Of a DNA stretch of 64,000 nt, positions 44,425 through 53,159 are shown one piece after another. The stretch spans positions 1 to 64,000 of the forward strand of contig WYBM01000058.1 in assembly GCA_011525915.1 (NCBI GenBank), in the 5' to 3' direction. A program made the position numbers and the translations under genes. Origin of the DNA: Ardenticatenaceae bacterium (GTDB lineage: Bacteria; Chloroflexota; Anaerolineae; Promineifilales; Promineifilaceae). Position 1 is the first letter of the stretch, and each line of letters begins with the position of its first letter. Under the pieces are notes generated by a model. The model was not told the origin of the DNA and ran no database searches. It saw nothing but the letters and a program-made list of their open reading frames with translations.

Positions 44425-45369
44425 ATGTCCTCAAAAGAGAAAAGGTGCCGTAAGAATAAAGCTGCCGCAAAACGACGGCCCTTGAAGCCTACCGCTGAAG
44501 ATCTGGATAGAAGGGCCCCGCCGCAAACTCACCCAGCCGCTGTCATGCAGCAAGCCAGGTATGATCCCCGTTCACTGACCCCTACGAAGACCCTGCATCT
44601 GCAACGCACCATTGGTAATCGGGCCGTTGGGCAGCTTGTGCCCCCTGGCGCACAAAGGCAGCCCATTAAGGAAGCATCAAACGTCATCCAGAGAACGCTG
44701 GATAACCACACGGAGGAACCGAAGTTTATCCCGCTCTATAACATTAAGGTCATGGACGAGCAGCATTACTACCTTTATCATGGGACCTTTGCTGACAATC
44801 TGGGGGGAATTGGCCTCAAAGGGCTTGATCCCACCGAAGGTGGCGGGGAGCGGGGTGCAAATCGGTATGAAAGACACCGCAGTTCTGATGCCGGGGGGTT
44901 GATGAAATACACCACTGACCCCAATATAGCCATGATCTACGCCGAAGAACCGACAAAGATGAAACCACCTCAAGTGGGGGTATTTTTAGAAGTAAGGGTC
45001 AAAAAGCAAGAAATCCACAAACTATTTAACGAGAACACTTCTTTGGGGGATAAAACGCCCTTTTGGCGCCGGGAAAGAGGAGGGGAGAATAAACGGCAAA
45101 TCAAAGGGGTAGGGGCTGAGAGGCTGGCCTTAAACGAACCAGGTGGCCCCGGAGAAAAAGATCCTATCAGGGCTGTTGAAACCAACCAGGCGGTTTTGCC
45201 TGATGATATTAAGGTCATCGGCTTTTACTTGCCGGCAAAAAGCCAGATTAACGAACAGGAACTCATTGATAAGTTAAATCACCAGGTGGAGGCTGTTGCC
45301 ATCGACATGGAAACCTTCACCACAAGTAAGATTTATGAGGATGCCTGGCAAAATTGGGGAAAGCTCTGA
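44425..45369 (+). CDS. Injection-system-type cargo protein B with probable ADP-ribosyltransferase domain
   Basis: A protein of 314 residues with the same leader as its neighbour (residues 1-70, LQRTIGNRAVGQL at 59-71), then a junction containing NVIQR, common in this protein class. Residues about 112-270 resemble the ADP-ribosyltransferase fold of the PARP/KptA side: LYHGT-x3-N (His119), GLKGLDP, YTTDPNIAMIYAEE (Tyr162) and a late strand VETNQAVLPDDI with candidate Glu252. These would be the H-Y-E triad. AAAGGAG precedes the ATG, as in gene A, and the 5' leaders are alike, so the pair arose by duplication with exchange of C-terminal domain. No immunity gene is obvious beside it. Confidence 0.65.
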   Translation: MSSKEKRCRKNKAAAKRRPLKPTAEDLDRRAPPQTHPAAVMQQARYDPRSLTPTKTLHLQRTIGNRAVGQLVPPGAQRQPIKEASNVIQRTLDNHTEEPKFIPLYNIKVMDEQHYYLYHGTFADNLGGIGLKGLDPTEGGGERGANRYERHRSSDAGGLMKYTTDPNIAMIYAEEPTKMKPPQVGVFLEVRVKKQEIHKLFNENTSLGDKTPFWRRERGGENKRQIKGVGAERLALNEPGGPGEKDPIRAVETNQAVLPDDIKVIGFYLPAKSQINEQELIDKLNHQVEAVAIDMETFTTSKIYEDAWQNWGKL

Positions 45370-45433
45370 TATGCTGAGGGGCCAGTGACCATCTAGATCA
45401 CCCGGTTTGCCTGTTTAACATTTGCTGCTGGCG

Positions 45434-48415
45434 TTAATGCTGCTGCTTAAGTTCTGCCTCCACCTGGGCCAGCATCGCCAGGTGGGCTTCCAGGTCCGGA
45501 TGCTGTACCAGGCGGTCAAGTTCTACTACCTGGCGTAATTCGGTCACTGCTTCGGCCAGACGGCCGTCGGCCCGGTAAATCATCGCCAGGTTATACCGGG
45601 TAACACTTTCACCATACCGGTCCCCCACTTTTTCTATGATAGGCAAGGCGCGGTGGTAGTAGTCCAGGGCCTTCTCTGGTTGTCCTAGATGGTAGTAGAC
45701 AGTGCCGACGTTGATAAAGCTAGTAGCCAGGCCAGGCCAGTCGCCCACTTCCTCGCGGATAGGCAGGGCCTGGGTGTAATAATCCAAGGCCTTTTGCCCC
45801 TGACCCAGCCTATGGTAGATAAAACCAATATTGTTGAGGACGGCGGCCAGGCCGTACTGGTCGCCTACTTGCTCGCAGGCGGTTAGAGCCCGGGTGTAAT
45901 AGTCCAGGGCCTTTTGCTGCTGCCCCAGATTGTCGTAAGCCGCGCCGATGTTGTTGAGGGTGGTGGCTAGGCCGCGCCGGTCGCTCGCTTGCTCACAGAT
46001 GGTTAAGGCCTGGTGGAAATGGTCTAGGGCCTTCTGCTTCTGCCCCAGCCTGTGGTAAACACTACCGATGTTATTGAGAGTCGTGGCCAGGCCAGACCGG
46101 TCACCTACTTCCTCTCTGATGGGCAGGGCCTGGGTGTAATAGTCCAGGGCATTCTGCCGCTGCCCCAGATTGTCGTAGACATTGCCGATGTTGTTGAGGG
46201 TAACAGCCAGCCCAGCCCTATCGCCCAGTTGCTCCTTGATGGTTAAGGCCTGGGTGTAATAGTCCAGGGCCTTTTGCCGCTGCCCCAGCCTGTGGTAAAC
46301 ACTACCGATGTTGGTGAGGGTGGCGGCCTGGCCAAATCTATCGCCGATGTCCTCCTTGATGGGCAGGGCCTGGCGGTAGTAGTCCAGGGCTTTCTCTCGC
46401 TGCCCCAGACTGTCGTAGACACTGCCGATGTTAATGAGGGCGGTGGCCAGCCCAGCCCTATCGCCGATGTCCTCCTTGATGGGCAGGGCCTGGTTGAAAT
46501 AGTCCAGGGCCTTTTGCCACTGCCCCAGACTGTTGTAGACCAGGCCAATATTGGTGAGGGTGGTAGCTGCACCAGCCCTATCGCCGACCTCCTCGCTAAT
46601 GGATAGGGCGCGGTGGTAATAGTCCAGAGCCCTCTCTGACTGCCCAAGATCGCGATAAACTGAACCGATGTTGTTGAGGGCCGTGGCCAGGCCAGCCCTA
46701 TCGCCCAATTGCTCCTTGATGGTGAAGGCCTGGGTGTAATAGTCTAGGGCCTTTTGTCGCTGTCCCCAATTGTTGTAGACAGTGCCCATGTTGTTGAGGG
46801 TGGCAGCCAGGCCAGGCCGGTTACCCATTTCCTGGTGAATGGGCAGGGCCTGGGTGTAATAGTCCAGGGCTTTCTGTGGCTGCCCCAGCCGATAGTAGAG
46901 ATTGCCGATGTTGTTGAGGGACGTGCCTTCATCCTGGCGCAGGCCGTTCTCCAGGCTCATGGCTAAGCCCCGTTTGGCCCACGTCAGGGAATCCGACCAC
47001 AAACCTCGTCTTTGCTGGTAGGTACGCAGCGCCTCCATTAGTGCTCGTGTATCTACTGTTTGTTGGGCGTGCTGCCAGGCCCACTGGATCTGCTCATAGT
47101 TCCGTTCGATCCGCTGCCAATCCTGCCGGTCTTCATTGGCCAGGGCCAGGTAGTAGTCATAGTGGCCGGCACGCGCCGCCGTTGGCAGTTGGGCCGCGGC
47201 CGCTTCCGCCAGTGTCTGGTGCAAGGCCAGCCGCTCATCGGCTGCCTCCAGCAAGTTGCGGTCTATCAGCACACTTACATGGTGGTCATCTGCCTGGCTC
47301 ACCGCCTGGGCGGCGTCCCAACTGAACGTGGCCGGTTTGGGGGCAAAGGCTCCCAGGGCATAGAATGCCTGCTGGGTCTGTGGCCGCAGGTCGGCCAGAC
47401 TCAGGGCGATTGTTTCTTGTAGGGTCACCGGCCCCGCTTGGCTGCCCAGGCGCTGGGTGGCCAGCTGCAGCCGCTGCGCCGGGATGCTTAAGGCGTCCAG
47501 GGCCGCCTGCATGGCCTTGGGTGAATACTTCCGTTCCGGTGCGGCCGGGTCTGCCAGGTAGCCGCCCAGCAGTTCCAGGGCCAGGGGCAGCCCGCCCACG
47601 GCCTGAGCCAGTTGTCCGGCGGCGGTGGGGTCCGCCGTACACGCTTTGGGCGCCAGGGCTTGCAGCAGCTCATAGGCGGGGTCATCGGCCAGCGTAGGCA
47701 CGTTACACACCTGGTCATTCCCTGAAAACTGCCCGGCGATGCCTTTGTCACGCGTGGTCAGCAGGTGGCAGCACCCGGGCCCGCCGCAGCGCAGCGCCGT
47801 GGCATTCTCCAACTGCCAGGCGTCGTCAATGACCAGCAGCAGCCGCCGCTGCCCGATCAGGTTCCTGACGGCCTGCCGCCGTGTTTCCGGCTCCACTTTA
47901 TCGGTGACATCCCCGCCCAGCGCTTCCGCCCACTCTGCCAGGATGGTCATGACGTCCGGCACGTGCCCCAGGCCGCCCCACAACACGCCATCCCTGAAGT
48001 GCGCCCGTACCTTCGGATCATAAGCCAGGGCCACGGCCGTGGTCGTTTTACCCACCCCCGGCAGTCCTTCGGCCGCCAGCGCCAGGCTCTGGCCGCTGCG
48101 CAGCTGCGCCACCAGGTCGGCCATCAACGTTTCCCGCCCTACAAAGTGGTTGGGCATAGGGGGCACATTCACAAACAGAGGCGCACCTGGTTGGCCTTCC
48201 GGCAGCGGCTGCCACGCTTCCAGGTGTTGGGCCAATTCCGGCAAACGGCCGCGCCTTTGGGCATAACCAACCAGTTCCAGCAGTGTCTTGTTACGTGGCC
48301 ACTCTTGGCTGTAATTGCGGTAAAAATCGGGAAAATGGCGGAAGCAGAATTCCGGCACGTCTCCTTTGGACAGCTTTTCCAGGGCGTTTTGGTAGATGGT
48401 GGCGGCGTCTGGCAT
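45434..48415 (-). CDS. STAND NTPase (NB-ARC type) with effector-associated-like N-terminus and TPR array
   Basis: A protein of 993 residues. Residues 1-68 form a helical domain (YAQRRGRLPELAQHL) like the effector-associated (death-like) domains of bacterial NLR relatives. The NB-ARC core has HFVGRE (90-95), P-loop GLPGVGKTT (117-125), Walker B LLLVIDDAW (192-200), sensor LLTTRD (218-223) and GLPLA (275-279), then a winged helix (QTQQAFYALGAFAP). Eleven 40-residue TPR units follow, with a partial one on each side. No effector enzyme is fused; such EADs recruit a separate effector by like-like binding. It could be a defence or signalling sensor and is convergent with the toxin-like pair. Confidence 0.85.
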   Translation of the reverse strand: MPDAATIYQNALEKLSKGDVPEFCFRHFPDFYRNYSQEWPRNKTLLELVGYAQRRGRLPELAQHLEAWQPLPEGQPGAPLFVNVPPMPNHFVGRETLMADLVAQLRSGQSLALAAEGLPGVGKTTTAVALAYDPKVRAHFRDGVLWGGLGHVPDVMTILAEWAEALGGDVTDKVEPETRRQAVRNLIGQRRLLLVIDDAWQLENATALRCGGPGCCHLLTTRDKGIAGQFSGNDQVCNVPTLADDPAYELLQALAPKACTADPTAAGQLAQAVGGLPLALELLGGYLADPAAPERKYSPKAMQAALDALSIPAQRLQLATQRLGSQAGPVTLQETIALSLADLRPQTQQAFYALGAFAPKPATFSWDAAQAVSQADDHHVSVLIDRNLLEAADERLALHQTLAEAAAAQLPTAARAGHYDYYLALANEDRQDWQRIERNYEQIQWAWQHAQQTVDTRALMEALRTYQQRRGLWSDSLTWAKRGLAMSLENGLRQDEGTSLNNIGNLYYRLGQPQKALDYYTQALPIHQEMGNRPGLAATLNNMGTVYNNWGQRQKALDYYTQAFTIKEQLGDRAGLATALNNIGSVYRDLGQSERALDYYHRALSISEEVGDRAGAATTLTNIGLVYNSLGQWQKALDYFNQALPIKEDIGDRAGLATALINIGSVYDSLGQREKALDYYRQALPIKEDIGDRFGQAATLTNIGSVYHRLGQRQKALDYYTQALTIKEQLGDRAGLAVTLNNIGNVYDNLGQRQNALDYYTQALPIREEVGDRSGLATTLNNIGSVYHRLGQKQKALDHFHQALTICEQASDRRGLATTLNNIGAAYDNLGQQQKALDYYTRALTACEQVGDQYGLAAVLNNIGFIYHRLGQGQKALDYYTQALPIREEVGDWPGLATSFINVGTVYYHLGQPEKALDYYHRALPIIEKVGDRYGESVTRYNLAMIYRADGRLAEAVTELRQVVELDRLVQHPDLEAHLAMLAQVEAELKQQH
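45569..46888 (-). repeat. Eleven 120-bp tandem units encoding TPRs
   Basis: The coding sequence repeats with an exact period of 120 bases, eleven times without length change, and with high identity at DNA level (LGQ-x-KALDYY-x-QAL-x-I at each unit start). This points to recent expansion or continuing recombination among units. Confidence 0.9.
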
Positions 48416-48530
48416 GGCGATATCTATCCTGACAGGTGTGAATGGCGCCTATCATAATCTATCACCAACTCCTTGTCTACGGCATCTGGCGTTTTGTGGG
48501 GTGTCAACAGCGGAGTTTGCCTTAAACGGA

Positions 48531-48764
48531 TCAAAAGAAGATCAAAATAAACATGAACAAGACCCAACAAGCGGCGATGCCGGTTATGCTGCCAAAAATG
48601 CCGCTGGTAATGGCCTGCATGACCTGACGGCGATAGGCACGATGCGCCTTAAAACCCGCCATCAGGCTGCCACCCCCGATAAAAGGCAAATAAACGATCA
48701 GCGGCCTGAAAAACCAGGCGCTTGCCGGCATAGGCCAATCGGCCAGAAACGGTAGGGTGGGCAT
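48531..48764 (-). CDS. Possible small membrane protein
   Basis: A 77-codon frame with two hydrophobic stretches, the second at the C-terminus (SITGIAACWVLFMFILIFF), and a basic loop KAHRAYRRQVMQAI. The pattern looks like a real two-span protein, but no ribosome binding site is seen at the first ATG; a start at MAGFKAH after GGGGGTGG is an alternative. It lies 119 bases upstream of the STAND gene in the same direction. No family is recognised. Confidence 0.35.
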   Translation of the reverse strand: MPTLPFLADWPMPASAWFFRPLIVYLPFIGGGSLMAGFKAHRAYRRQVMQAITSGIFGSITGIAACWVLFMFILIFF

Positions 48765-48836
48765 CTAGCTGGTGGTGGCGCTGGTGCCTATGCTGTAAAC
48801 GATGCATAAGGTCTTTTATACACAAAGGGGATCCCC

Positions 48837-50369
48837 ATGAACCGTTGCCTGTGGGCACTTGCCATCCTGGGTGGGTTTTGTTTAGCGGCCTGCAGCCCCA
48901 CCACACCCGTTGTCGTCACGCATACCCGCGTCTCCCAAACGGCCGTGGTCGTCACGGCCACGGCCAGCCAAACCCCACCGCCTGCCCTGCCTATCAGCGG
49001 CACGCCCACGTTCATAGCCCCGCCGGCTATCCCCGCTGTTGTAGAGCAGGAAGCCACCGCCACCGCCACTGCCACCCAGACTTCTGTACCTTCGCCCACG
49101 GCCGTGACCACCCTGTTGACGCCCATCCAGCGCCTGGCTGTGGGGGCCACCTTGCCCCTCAACCACGACTTGCTCTTTATCAGCGCCGGGGCATTAAAGG
49201 TATGGCAGCCCCAAACCGGGCAGGTAAATACGCTGCTGGCCCGCACCGATCTGGTGGTCAGCGGCTGGCGGGCAGCGCCAGACAGGCAAATGGTGCTGAT
49301 TGCACAGACCGCAGGCGAGGACAAGCCTGGCTTCACGCTTTCCCTGTTCACGGCCGACACCCGACAGGTGCGAGAGTTATGGTCGGAACCTGATCATTAC
49401 CTGTTGGCTTATGCGCTGGCCGCCAACGGCCGTGACGCCGCCCTTATCACCAGGTCCACACTTTTAGGCACGAACGAGGACCCGGAGGTCATACAAGTGA
49501 TCGACGGCGAGACCGGACAGATCACCACACTGGCTGACTGCCCTTATACACGGCCGTTTGGGGACGATACCGACAACTTCTACATAGACCACTGCCATAG
49601 CCTGGTTGCTGCCCCAGATGGGTTAACCTGGCTGTGGCGTGATAGTGAAGGAGTGTGGCAGGGAGGGCTGGGCCAGGCACCACGCCTGCTGGTGCCTCAT
49701 GAGTATTTTGACAATGATCCCCCGCGCATTTACACACCTACGGACGATTGGTCGCCGGACGGCCGTTATCAACTTCTGCTGGCCCGGCGCTTTGAAGGCA
49801 GAAACCGCTGGCTCTTAGACATGACTACCGGGCAGAACATTGAAGTACCCAACTCCCATGTGGAGCTTGGTCAGGTGGTTTCCTATTGGCAGTGGACCCC
49901 AGACAATCAGCTGTTTACGGTGCGCCCCCCGCGCTATGAAGCGGGCGAAACGGATCATTTTGCGGAGTTGTGGCATATTGCCGCCGGTCAGTTGATGCCA
50001 GACGCGGCTCTGCCACTGCCCCACCCTGAGCAGATTCCGCCAGCTGCGGCTAGCCAGTTACCAGACGGCCGTTTTGCCTATATCATCAACCACACCGATC
50101 CGGCCACGGCCGTGAGCCGCAACCTATACCTGATCCACACCTTTGACCAACCGCCGCAGCCGCTTGTTAGCCTGCCACCGCTTCGGGACCATTGGAGCTA
50201 TACCCACAGCCAATCCCTCACCTGGACACCGGACGCCAGCGGTGTCCTCTACATTTTGCGGTCCGCTGAAAGCGATCAGCCGTTTTACATCCCTGCTGTG
50301 GGCGCGGCACTCTACGATCTCACCGATCTGTTGGGCGATAACCTGACCGACCTTATCTGGCTTCCCTGA
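48837..50369 (+). CDS. Secreted lipoprotein with a propeller-like domain
   Basis: A protein of 510 residues. The lipoprotein signal peptide has lipobox LAAC (Cys19), then a Thr/Val/Pro-rich linker (about 20-95) as in surface lipoproteins. Residues about 110-505 hold PD40/WD-like blades (WSPDGRYQLLL, WTPDNQLF, WTPDASGVLYI). AAGGGGA precedes the ATG. The fold recalls the C-terminal half of the three proteins at 0.3-7.9 kb but without their membrane span and CC motif. The function is unknown; it is monocistronic. The last blades are followed by a hairpin terminator at 50456. Confidence 0.8.
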   Translation: MNRCLWALAILGGFCLAACSPTTPVVVTHTRVSQTAVVVTATASQTPPPALPISGTPTFIAPPAIPAVVEQEATATATATQTSVPSPTAVTTLLTPIQRLAVGATLPLNHDLLFISAGALKVWQPQTGQVNTLLARTDLVVSGWRAAPDRQMVLIAQTAGEDKPGFTLSLFTADTRQVRELWSEPDHYLLAYALAANGRDAALITRSTLLGTNEDPEVIQVIDGETGQITTLADCPYTRPFGDDTDNFYIDHCHSLVAAPDGLTWLWRDSEGVWQGGLGQAPRLLVPHEYFDNDPPRIYTPTDDWSPDGRYQLLLARRFEGRNRWLLDMTTGQNIEVPNSHVELGQVVSYWQWTPDNQLFTVRPPRYEAGETDHFAELWHIAAGQLMPDAALPLPHPEQIPPAAASQLPDGRFAYIINHTDPATAVSRNLYLIHTFDQPPQPLVSLPPLRDHWSYTHSQSLTWTPDASGVLYILRSAESDQPFYIPAVGAALYDLTDLLGDNLTDLIWLP

Positions 50370-50420
50370 CGTTAAACCCACAACCTTCACCGCCTGGCCC
50401 TGAGCCGGTTGGGGGGCCAT

Positions 50421-50448
50421 TTGCTCTTTTTTTCACTTTCGCTATAAT
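50421..50448 (+). promoter_or_regulatory. Candidate promoter upstream of rpsB
   Basis: TTGCTC (50421-50426) and a perfect TATAAT (50443-50448) are 16 bases apart. A transcript would start near 50455, right at the following hairpin. Confidence 0.5.
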
Positions 50449-50455
50449 CACCTTG

Positions 50456-50486
50456 AAACCGGGTTCCACTGTGAAACCCGGTTTTT
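50456..50486 (+). terminator. Perfect hairpin with T-run between lipoprotein gene and rpsB
   Basis: AAACCGGGTT (50456-50465) pairs perfectly with AACCCGGTTT (50475-50484), followed by TT within a five-T run. It can end the lipoprotein transcript; if the TATAAT at 50443 is used it would instead be a 5' attenuator for rpsB. Confidence 0.75.
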
Positions 50487-50625
50487 CACTGTTAAAAAGT
50501 TGTTTATCATACACATGCCCGGACTATGTGCAGTGTGCTTACCTCATAGCCCTTCCTGTTTCACCTCAAACAGGGGGTGTTTTGAAGGCCATGTAAGTCT
50601 GCACGCAGGGTGAAGGGCATGGACG

Positions 50626-50654
50626 GAGCGCCATAAATCTTAAAGATGGCGTTC
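50626..50654 (+). promoter_or_regulatory. Leader hairpin just before the rpsB ribosome binding site
   Basis: GAGCGCCAT (50626-50634) pairs with ATGGCGTTC (50646-50654) with one G-T wobble. It ends 11 bases before AAAGGAG. It is a candidate S2-responsive leader structure. Confidence 0.45.
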
Positions 50655-50681
50655 GCAAAACAAGTAAAGGAGAATACCCTC

Positions 50682-51602
50682 ATGGCCATTGTTTCAATGA
50701 AGGCACTTCTGGAAACAGGGGTGCACTTTGGGCATCGGACGCGCCGGTGGAACCCCAAGATGAAGCCCTACATCTTTACCGAGCGTAATGGTATCCACAT
50801 TTTAGATTTACAACAGACGATTGTAATGATTGAAGATGCCTATAACCTGATACGGGATACCGTAGCCCAGGGAGGTAGTGTGTTGTTTGTGGGCACCAAA
50901 CGTCAGGCACAAGACACAATTTCCAGTGAAGCATCCCGTGGCCGGCAGCCTTATGTCAATCAACGTTGGCTGGGCGGCACGCTGACCAACTGGCAGACCA
51001 TTCGCAAACGTATTGAGTACCTCAAGAAGCTGGAAGCGCGGCGAGAGGCTGGCGAATTTGACGCTTTGAAGAAGCGGGAACGTTTACGCGTGGAGCGGGA
51101 GATTGATAACCTGAATCTGCGTCTGGGCGGCATTCGGGACATGCGTGATTTGCCAGATTTACTTTTTATCATTGATGTGAATCATGAGGACACGGCCGTG
51201 CGTGAAGCCACCATCCTGCGCATTCCCATCATTGCATTGGTAGATACGAATTGTGATCCGGACCCCATTGACTACCTCATCCCCTCCAACGACGATGCCA
51301 TTCGGGCTATCAAGTTGATCACCAGTAAGATGGCTGATGCCGCCCTGGAAGGCCTGGCTTTGCGTAAAGACACATTAGGTCAGGATTATGACGCCGAGCA
51401 GGCTCGTTATGCCGACTTTGATGGCATGGAAGATGTGGATGATGAGGTCTTGTTGGGCGAATCTACATTGGCAAAAATGCGCAAGGCTGCCGAAGTATTT
51501 GCTGATGATGAGGATGACGACGACGACTGGGATGATGACGTCGAGGATGACGATTCCGAAGATGAAGATAACGACTTCGAAGACGACGATACGGAAGAGT
51601 AA
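50682..51602 (+). CDS. rpsB: 30S ribosomal protein S2 with acidic C-terminal tail
   Basis: A small-subunit ribosomal protein. The start is ATG 50682 ([19 protein letters not shown]) with AAAGGAG 9 bases upstream; an ATG 36 bases earlier lies in the leader hairpin. The S2 core ([49 protein letters not shown]) runs to about residue 230. The remaining roughly 75 residues end in a run made almost only of Asp and Glu, not present in typical S2 of about 250 residues. tsf follows at 83 bases, the usual pairing. Confidence 0.95.
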   Translation: MAIVSMKALLETGVHFGHRTRRWNPKMKPYIFTERNGIHILDLQQTIVMIEDAYNLIRDTVAQGGSVLFVGTKRQAQDTISSEASRGRQPYVNQRWLGGTLTNWQTIRKRIEYLKKLEARREAGEFDALKKRERLRVEREIDNLNLRLGGIRDMRDLPDLLFIIDVNHEDTAVREATILRIPIIALVDTNCDPDPIDYLIPSNDDAIRAIKLITSKMADAALEGLALRKDTLGQDYDAEQARYADFDGMEDVDDEVLLGESTLAKMRKAAEVFADDEDDDDDWDDDVEDDDSEDEDNDFEDDDTEE

Positions 51603-51625
51603 AACCAGGTTGTTAAAAACGGAGT

Positions 51626-51659
51626 AGACTTTTGGGGTTCCAGAGAACTGTAAAAGTCT
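51626..51659 (+). other. Stem-loop between rpsB and tsf
   Basis: AGACTTTT (51626-51633) pairs with AAAAGTCT (51652-51659), and an inner GGTTC/GAACT stem caps it. No T-run follows, so it is more likely a processing or partial-attenuation element setting the rpsB:tsf ratio. Confidence 0.55.
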
Positions 51660-51685
51660 CGATATGCGGAGATTAAATAGAAGTC

Positions 51686-52288
51686 ATGACCATAACGACT
51701 GCACAAATAAAGGAACTGCGTGATGCCACCGGCGCTGGTGTTTTAGAAGCCAAAAAAGCGCTGGAGAACACGGGTGGCGATTTTGAAAAAGCCGTGGATT
51801 TACTGCGTGAAAAAGGGGCGGCACGGGCGGCCAAGCGGGCCGATCGCGCCGCCAGCGAGGGTATTATTGAACTATATGCCCATCCTGGCAACCGGGTAGG
51901 CGTCATTTTGGAACTAAACTGCGAAACAGACTTTGTGGCCCGCAATGAGGAGTTTCGTAATCTGGCGCATGAACTGGCCCTGCATATTGCGGCTATGTCG
52001 CCGCGCTACATCACGCGCGAGGAAGTACCGCAAGGCGAGCTGGATCGGGAATTAGAGGTGTTGAAGGCGCAGGCGAAGGCCGAAGGCAAACCAGATAATA
52101 TTATTGAGAAGATTGTTCAGGGACGTCTGACCAAATTCTATGAAGAGTTTTGTCTGTTAGAACAACCTTTTGTCAAAGACGACAGCGTCAAGGTCAGCGA
52201 TATGATCACTGACACCATTCGGAAAACAGGCGAAAACGTTATTGTGCGCCGTTTTGCCCGGTATGAGTTGGGCGAATCGCTGGAATAA
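51686..52288 (+). CDS. tsf: Elongation factor Ts (short form)
   Basis: The guanine-nucleotide exchange factor of EF-Tu. The 200 residues carry the UBA-like N-terminus ([20 protein letters not shown]), the EF-Tu contact [16 protein letters not shown], and a single core subdomain. This is the short form known from Thermus and other non-proteobacterial lineages rather than the long E. coli form of about 280. It is cotranscribed with rpsB and followed by a strong terminator. Confidence 0.95.
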   Translation: MTITTAQIKELRDATGAGVLEAKKALENTGGDFEKAVDLLREKGAARAAKRADRAASEGIIELYAHPGNRVGVILELNCETDFVARNEEFRNLAHELALHIAAMSPRYITREEVPQGELDRELEVLKAQAKAEGKPDNIIEKIVQGRLTKFYEEFCLLEQPFVKDDSVKVSDMITDTIRKTGENVIVRRFARYELGESLE

Positions 52289-52304
52289 CGTAACATAACA
52301 AGGA

Positions 52305-52334
52305 GAGGGCGTTCTGCTGGACGCCCTCATTTTT
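52305..52334 (+). terminator. Terminator of the rpsB-tsf operon
   Basis: GAGGGCGT (52305-52312) pairs with ACGCCCTC (52321-52328), followed by ATTTTT, 17 bases after the tsf stop. Confidence 0.92.
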
Positions 52335-52400
52335 CCCTTGGCCCCCACATATTTTTTAAAGTACCTCCTGTAGTAGAGTGTTGACCGGAGTCAATAGTAG

Positions 52401-53120
52401 ATGACATCAATTCAATACAAGCGTATTTTGCTCAAGATGGGCGGCGAGGCTTTGGCTGGACCCTCCGGTTTTGGCATTGATCCCGCACGAGCAACGGAAG
52501 TTGCTCAGATTGTGAAGGATGTTTATGATTTAGGTGTCCAGGTAGCCCTGGTCATTGGTGGTGGCAACCTGTGGCGTGGTTCTGTAGGCAGCACCATGGG
52601 CATGGAACGTGCCTCGGCTGATCATATTGGCATGATAGCAACGGTCATGAATGCGCTGGCCTTGCAGGATGCACTGGAGCGGATTGGTGTGGTTACCCGT
52701 GTGCAAACAGCCATAGAAATGCGCACTATTGCTGAGCCATATATTCGCCTGCGGGCCATTCGCCATATGGATAAGAAGCGCGTGGTCATTTTTGGGGCTG
52801 GTACGGGCAACCCTTATTTCACGACCGATTCGGCTGGGGCGTTACGGGCGATGGAGATCAATGCGGACGTCTTGATTAAAGCGACCAAAGTAGATGCCAT
52901 TTATGAAGATGACCCGGAAAAGAATCCAAATGCCCACCGTTTTGATAGAATCTCGTACATTGATTTTTTGAATTTACGGCTCAAGGTCATGGACAGCACG
53001 GCCGTGTCCTTGTGTATGGACAATAATTTACCCATTGTGGTGTTGAACTTTTGGCAAAAAGACAGCGTCAAACGACTTATACTAGGTGAGAGTATTGGCA
53101 CAACCATTACCAACCTGTAA
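52401..53120 (+). CDS. pyrH: Uridylate kinase
   Basis: Phosphorylates UMP to UDP in the cytoplasm. The 239 residues are of the amino-acid-kinase fold: [66 protein letters not shown] and [13 protein letters not shown], all diagnostic for bacterial PyrH. GGAG lies 10 bases before the ATG. It is first of a pyrH-frr-uppS-cdsA cluster after the rpsB-tsf terminator, the classic bacterial order. Confidence 0.96.
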   Translation: MTSIQYKRILLKMGGEALAGPSGFGIDPARATEVAQIVKDVYDLGVQVALVIGGGNLWRGSVGSTMGMERASADHIGMIATVMNALALQDALERIGVVTRVQTAIEMRTIAEPYIRLRAIRHMDKKRVVIFGAGTGNPYFTTDSAGALRAMEINADVLIKATKVDAIYEDDPEKNPNAHRFDRISYIDFLNLRLKVMDSTAVSLCMDNNLPIVVLNFWQKDSVKRLILGESIGTTITNL

Positions 53121-53159
53121 ACGGCCGTTGGTAAAGTGAACGCCGGGAAGGAGGATGAC

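Noticed and set aside
43279-45369. Complete contractile injection system locus
   Set aside because: No sheath, tube, baseplate or ATPase gene is found in the window; only cargo-like genes are present.
45569-46888. Non-coding tandem repeat
   Set aside because: The 120-bp period exactly encodes 40-residue TPR units in one open frame, so it is a coding repeat.
47765-48457. 230-codon plus-strand frame inside the STAND gene
   Set aside because: Antisense to the NB-ARC core; composition typical of shadow frames.
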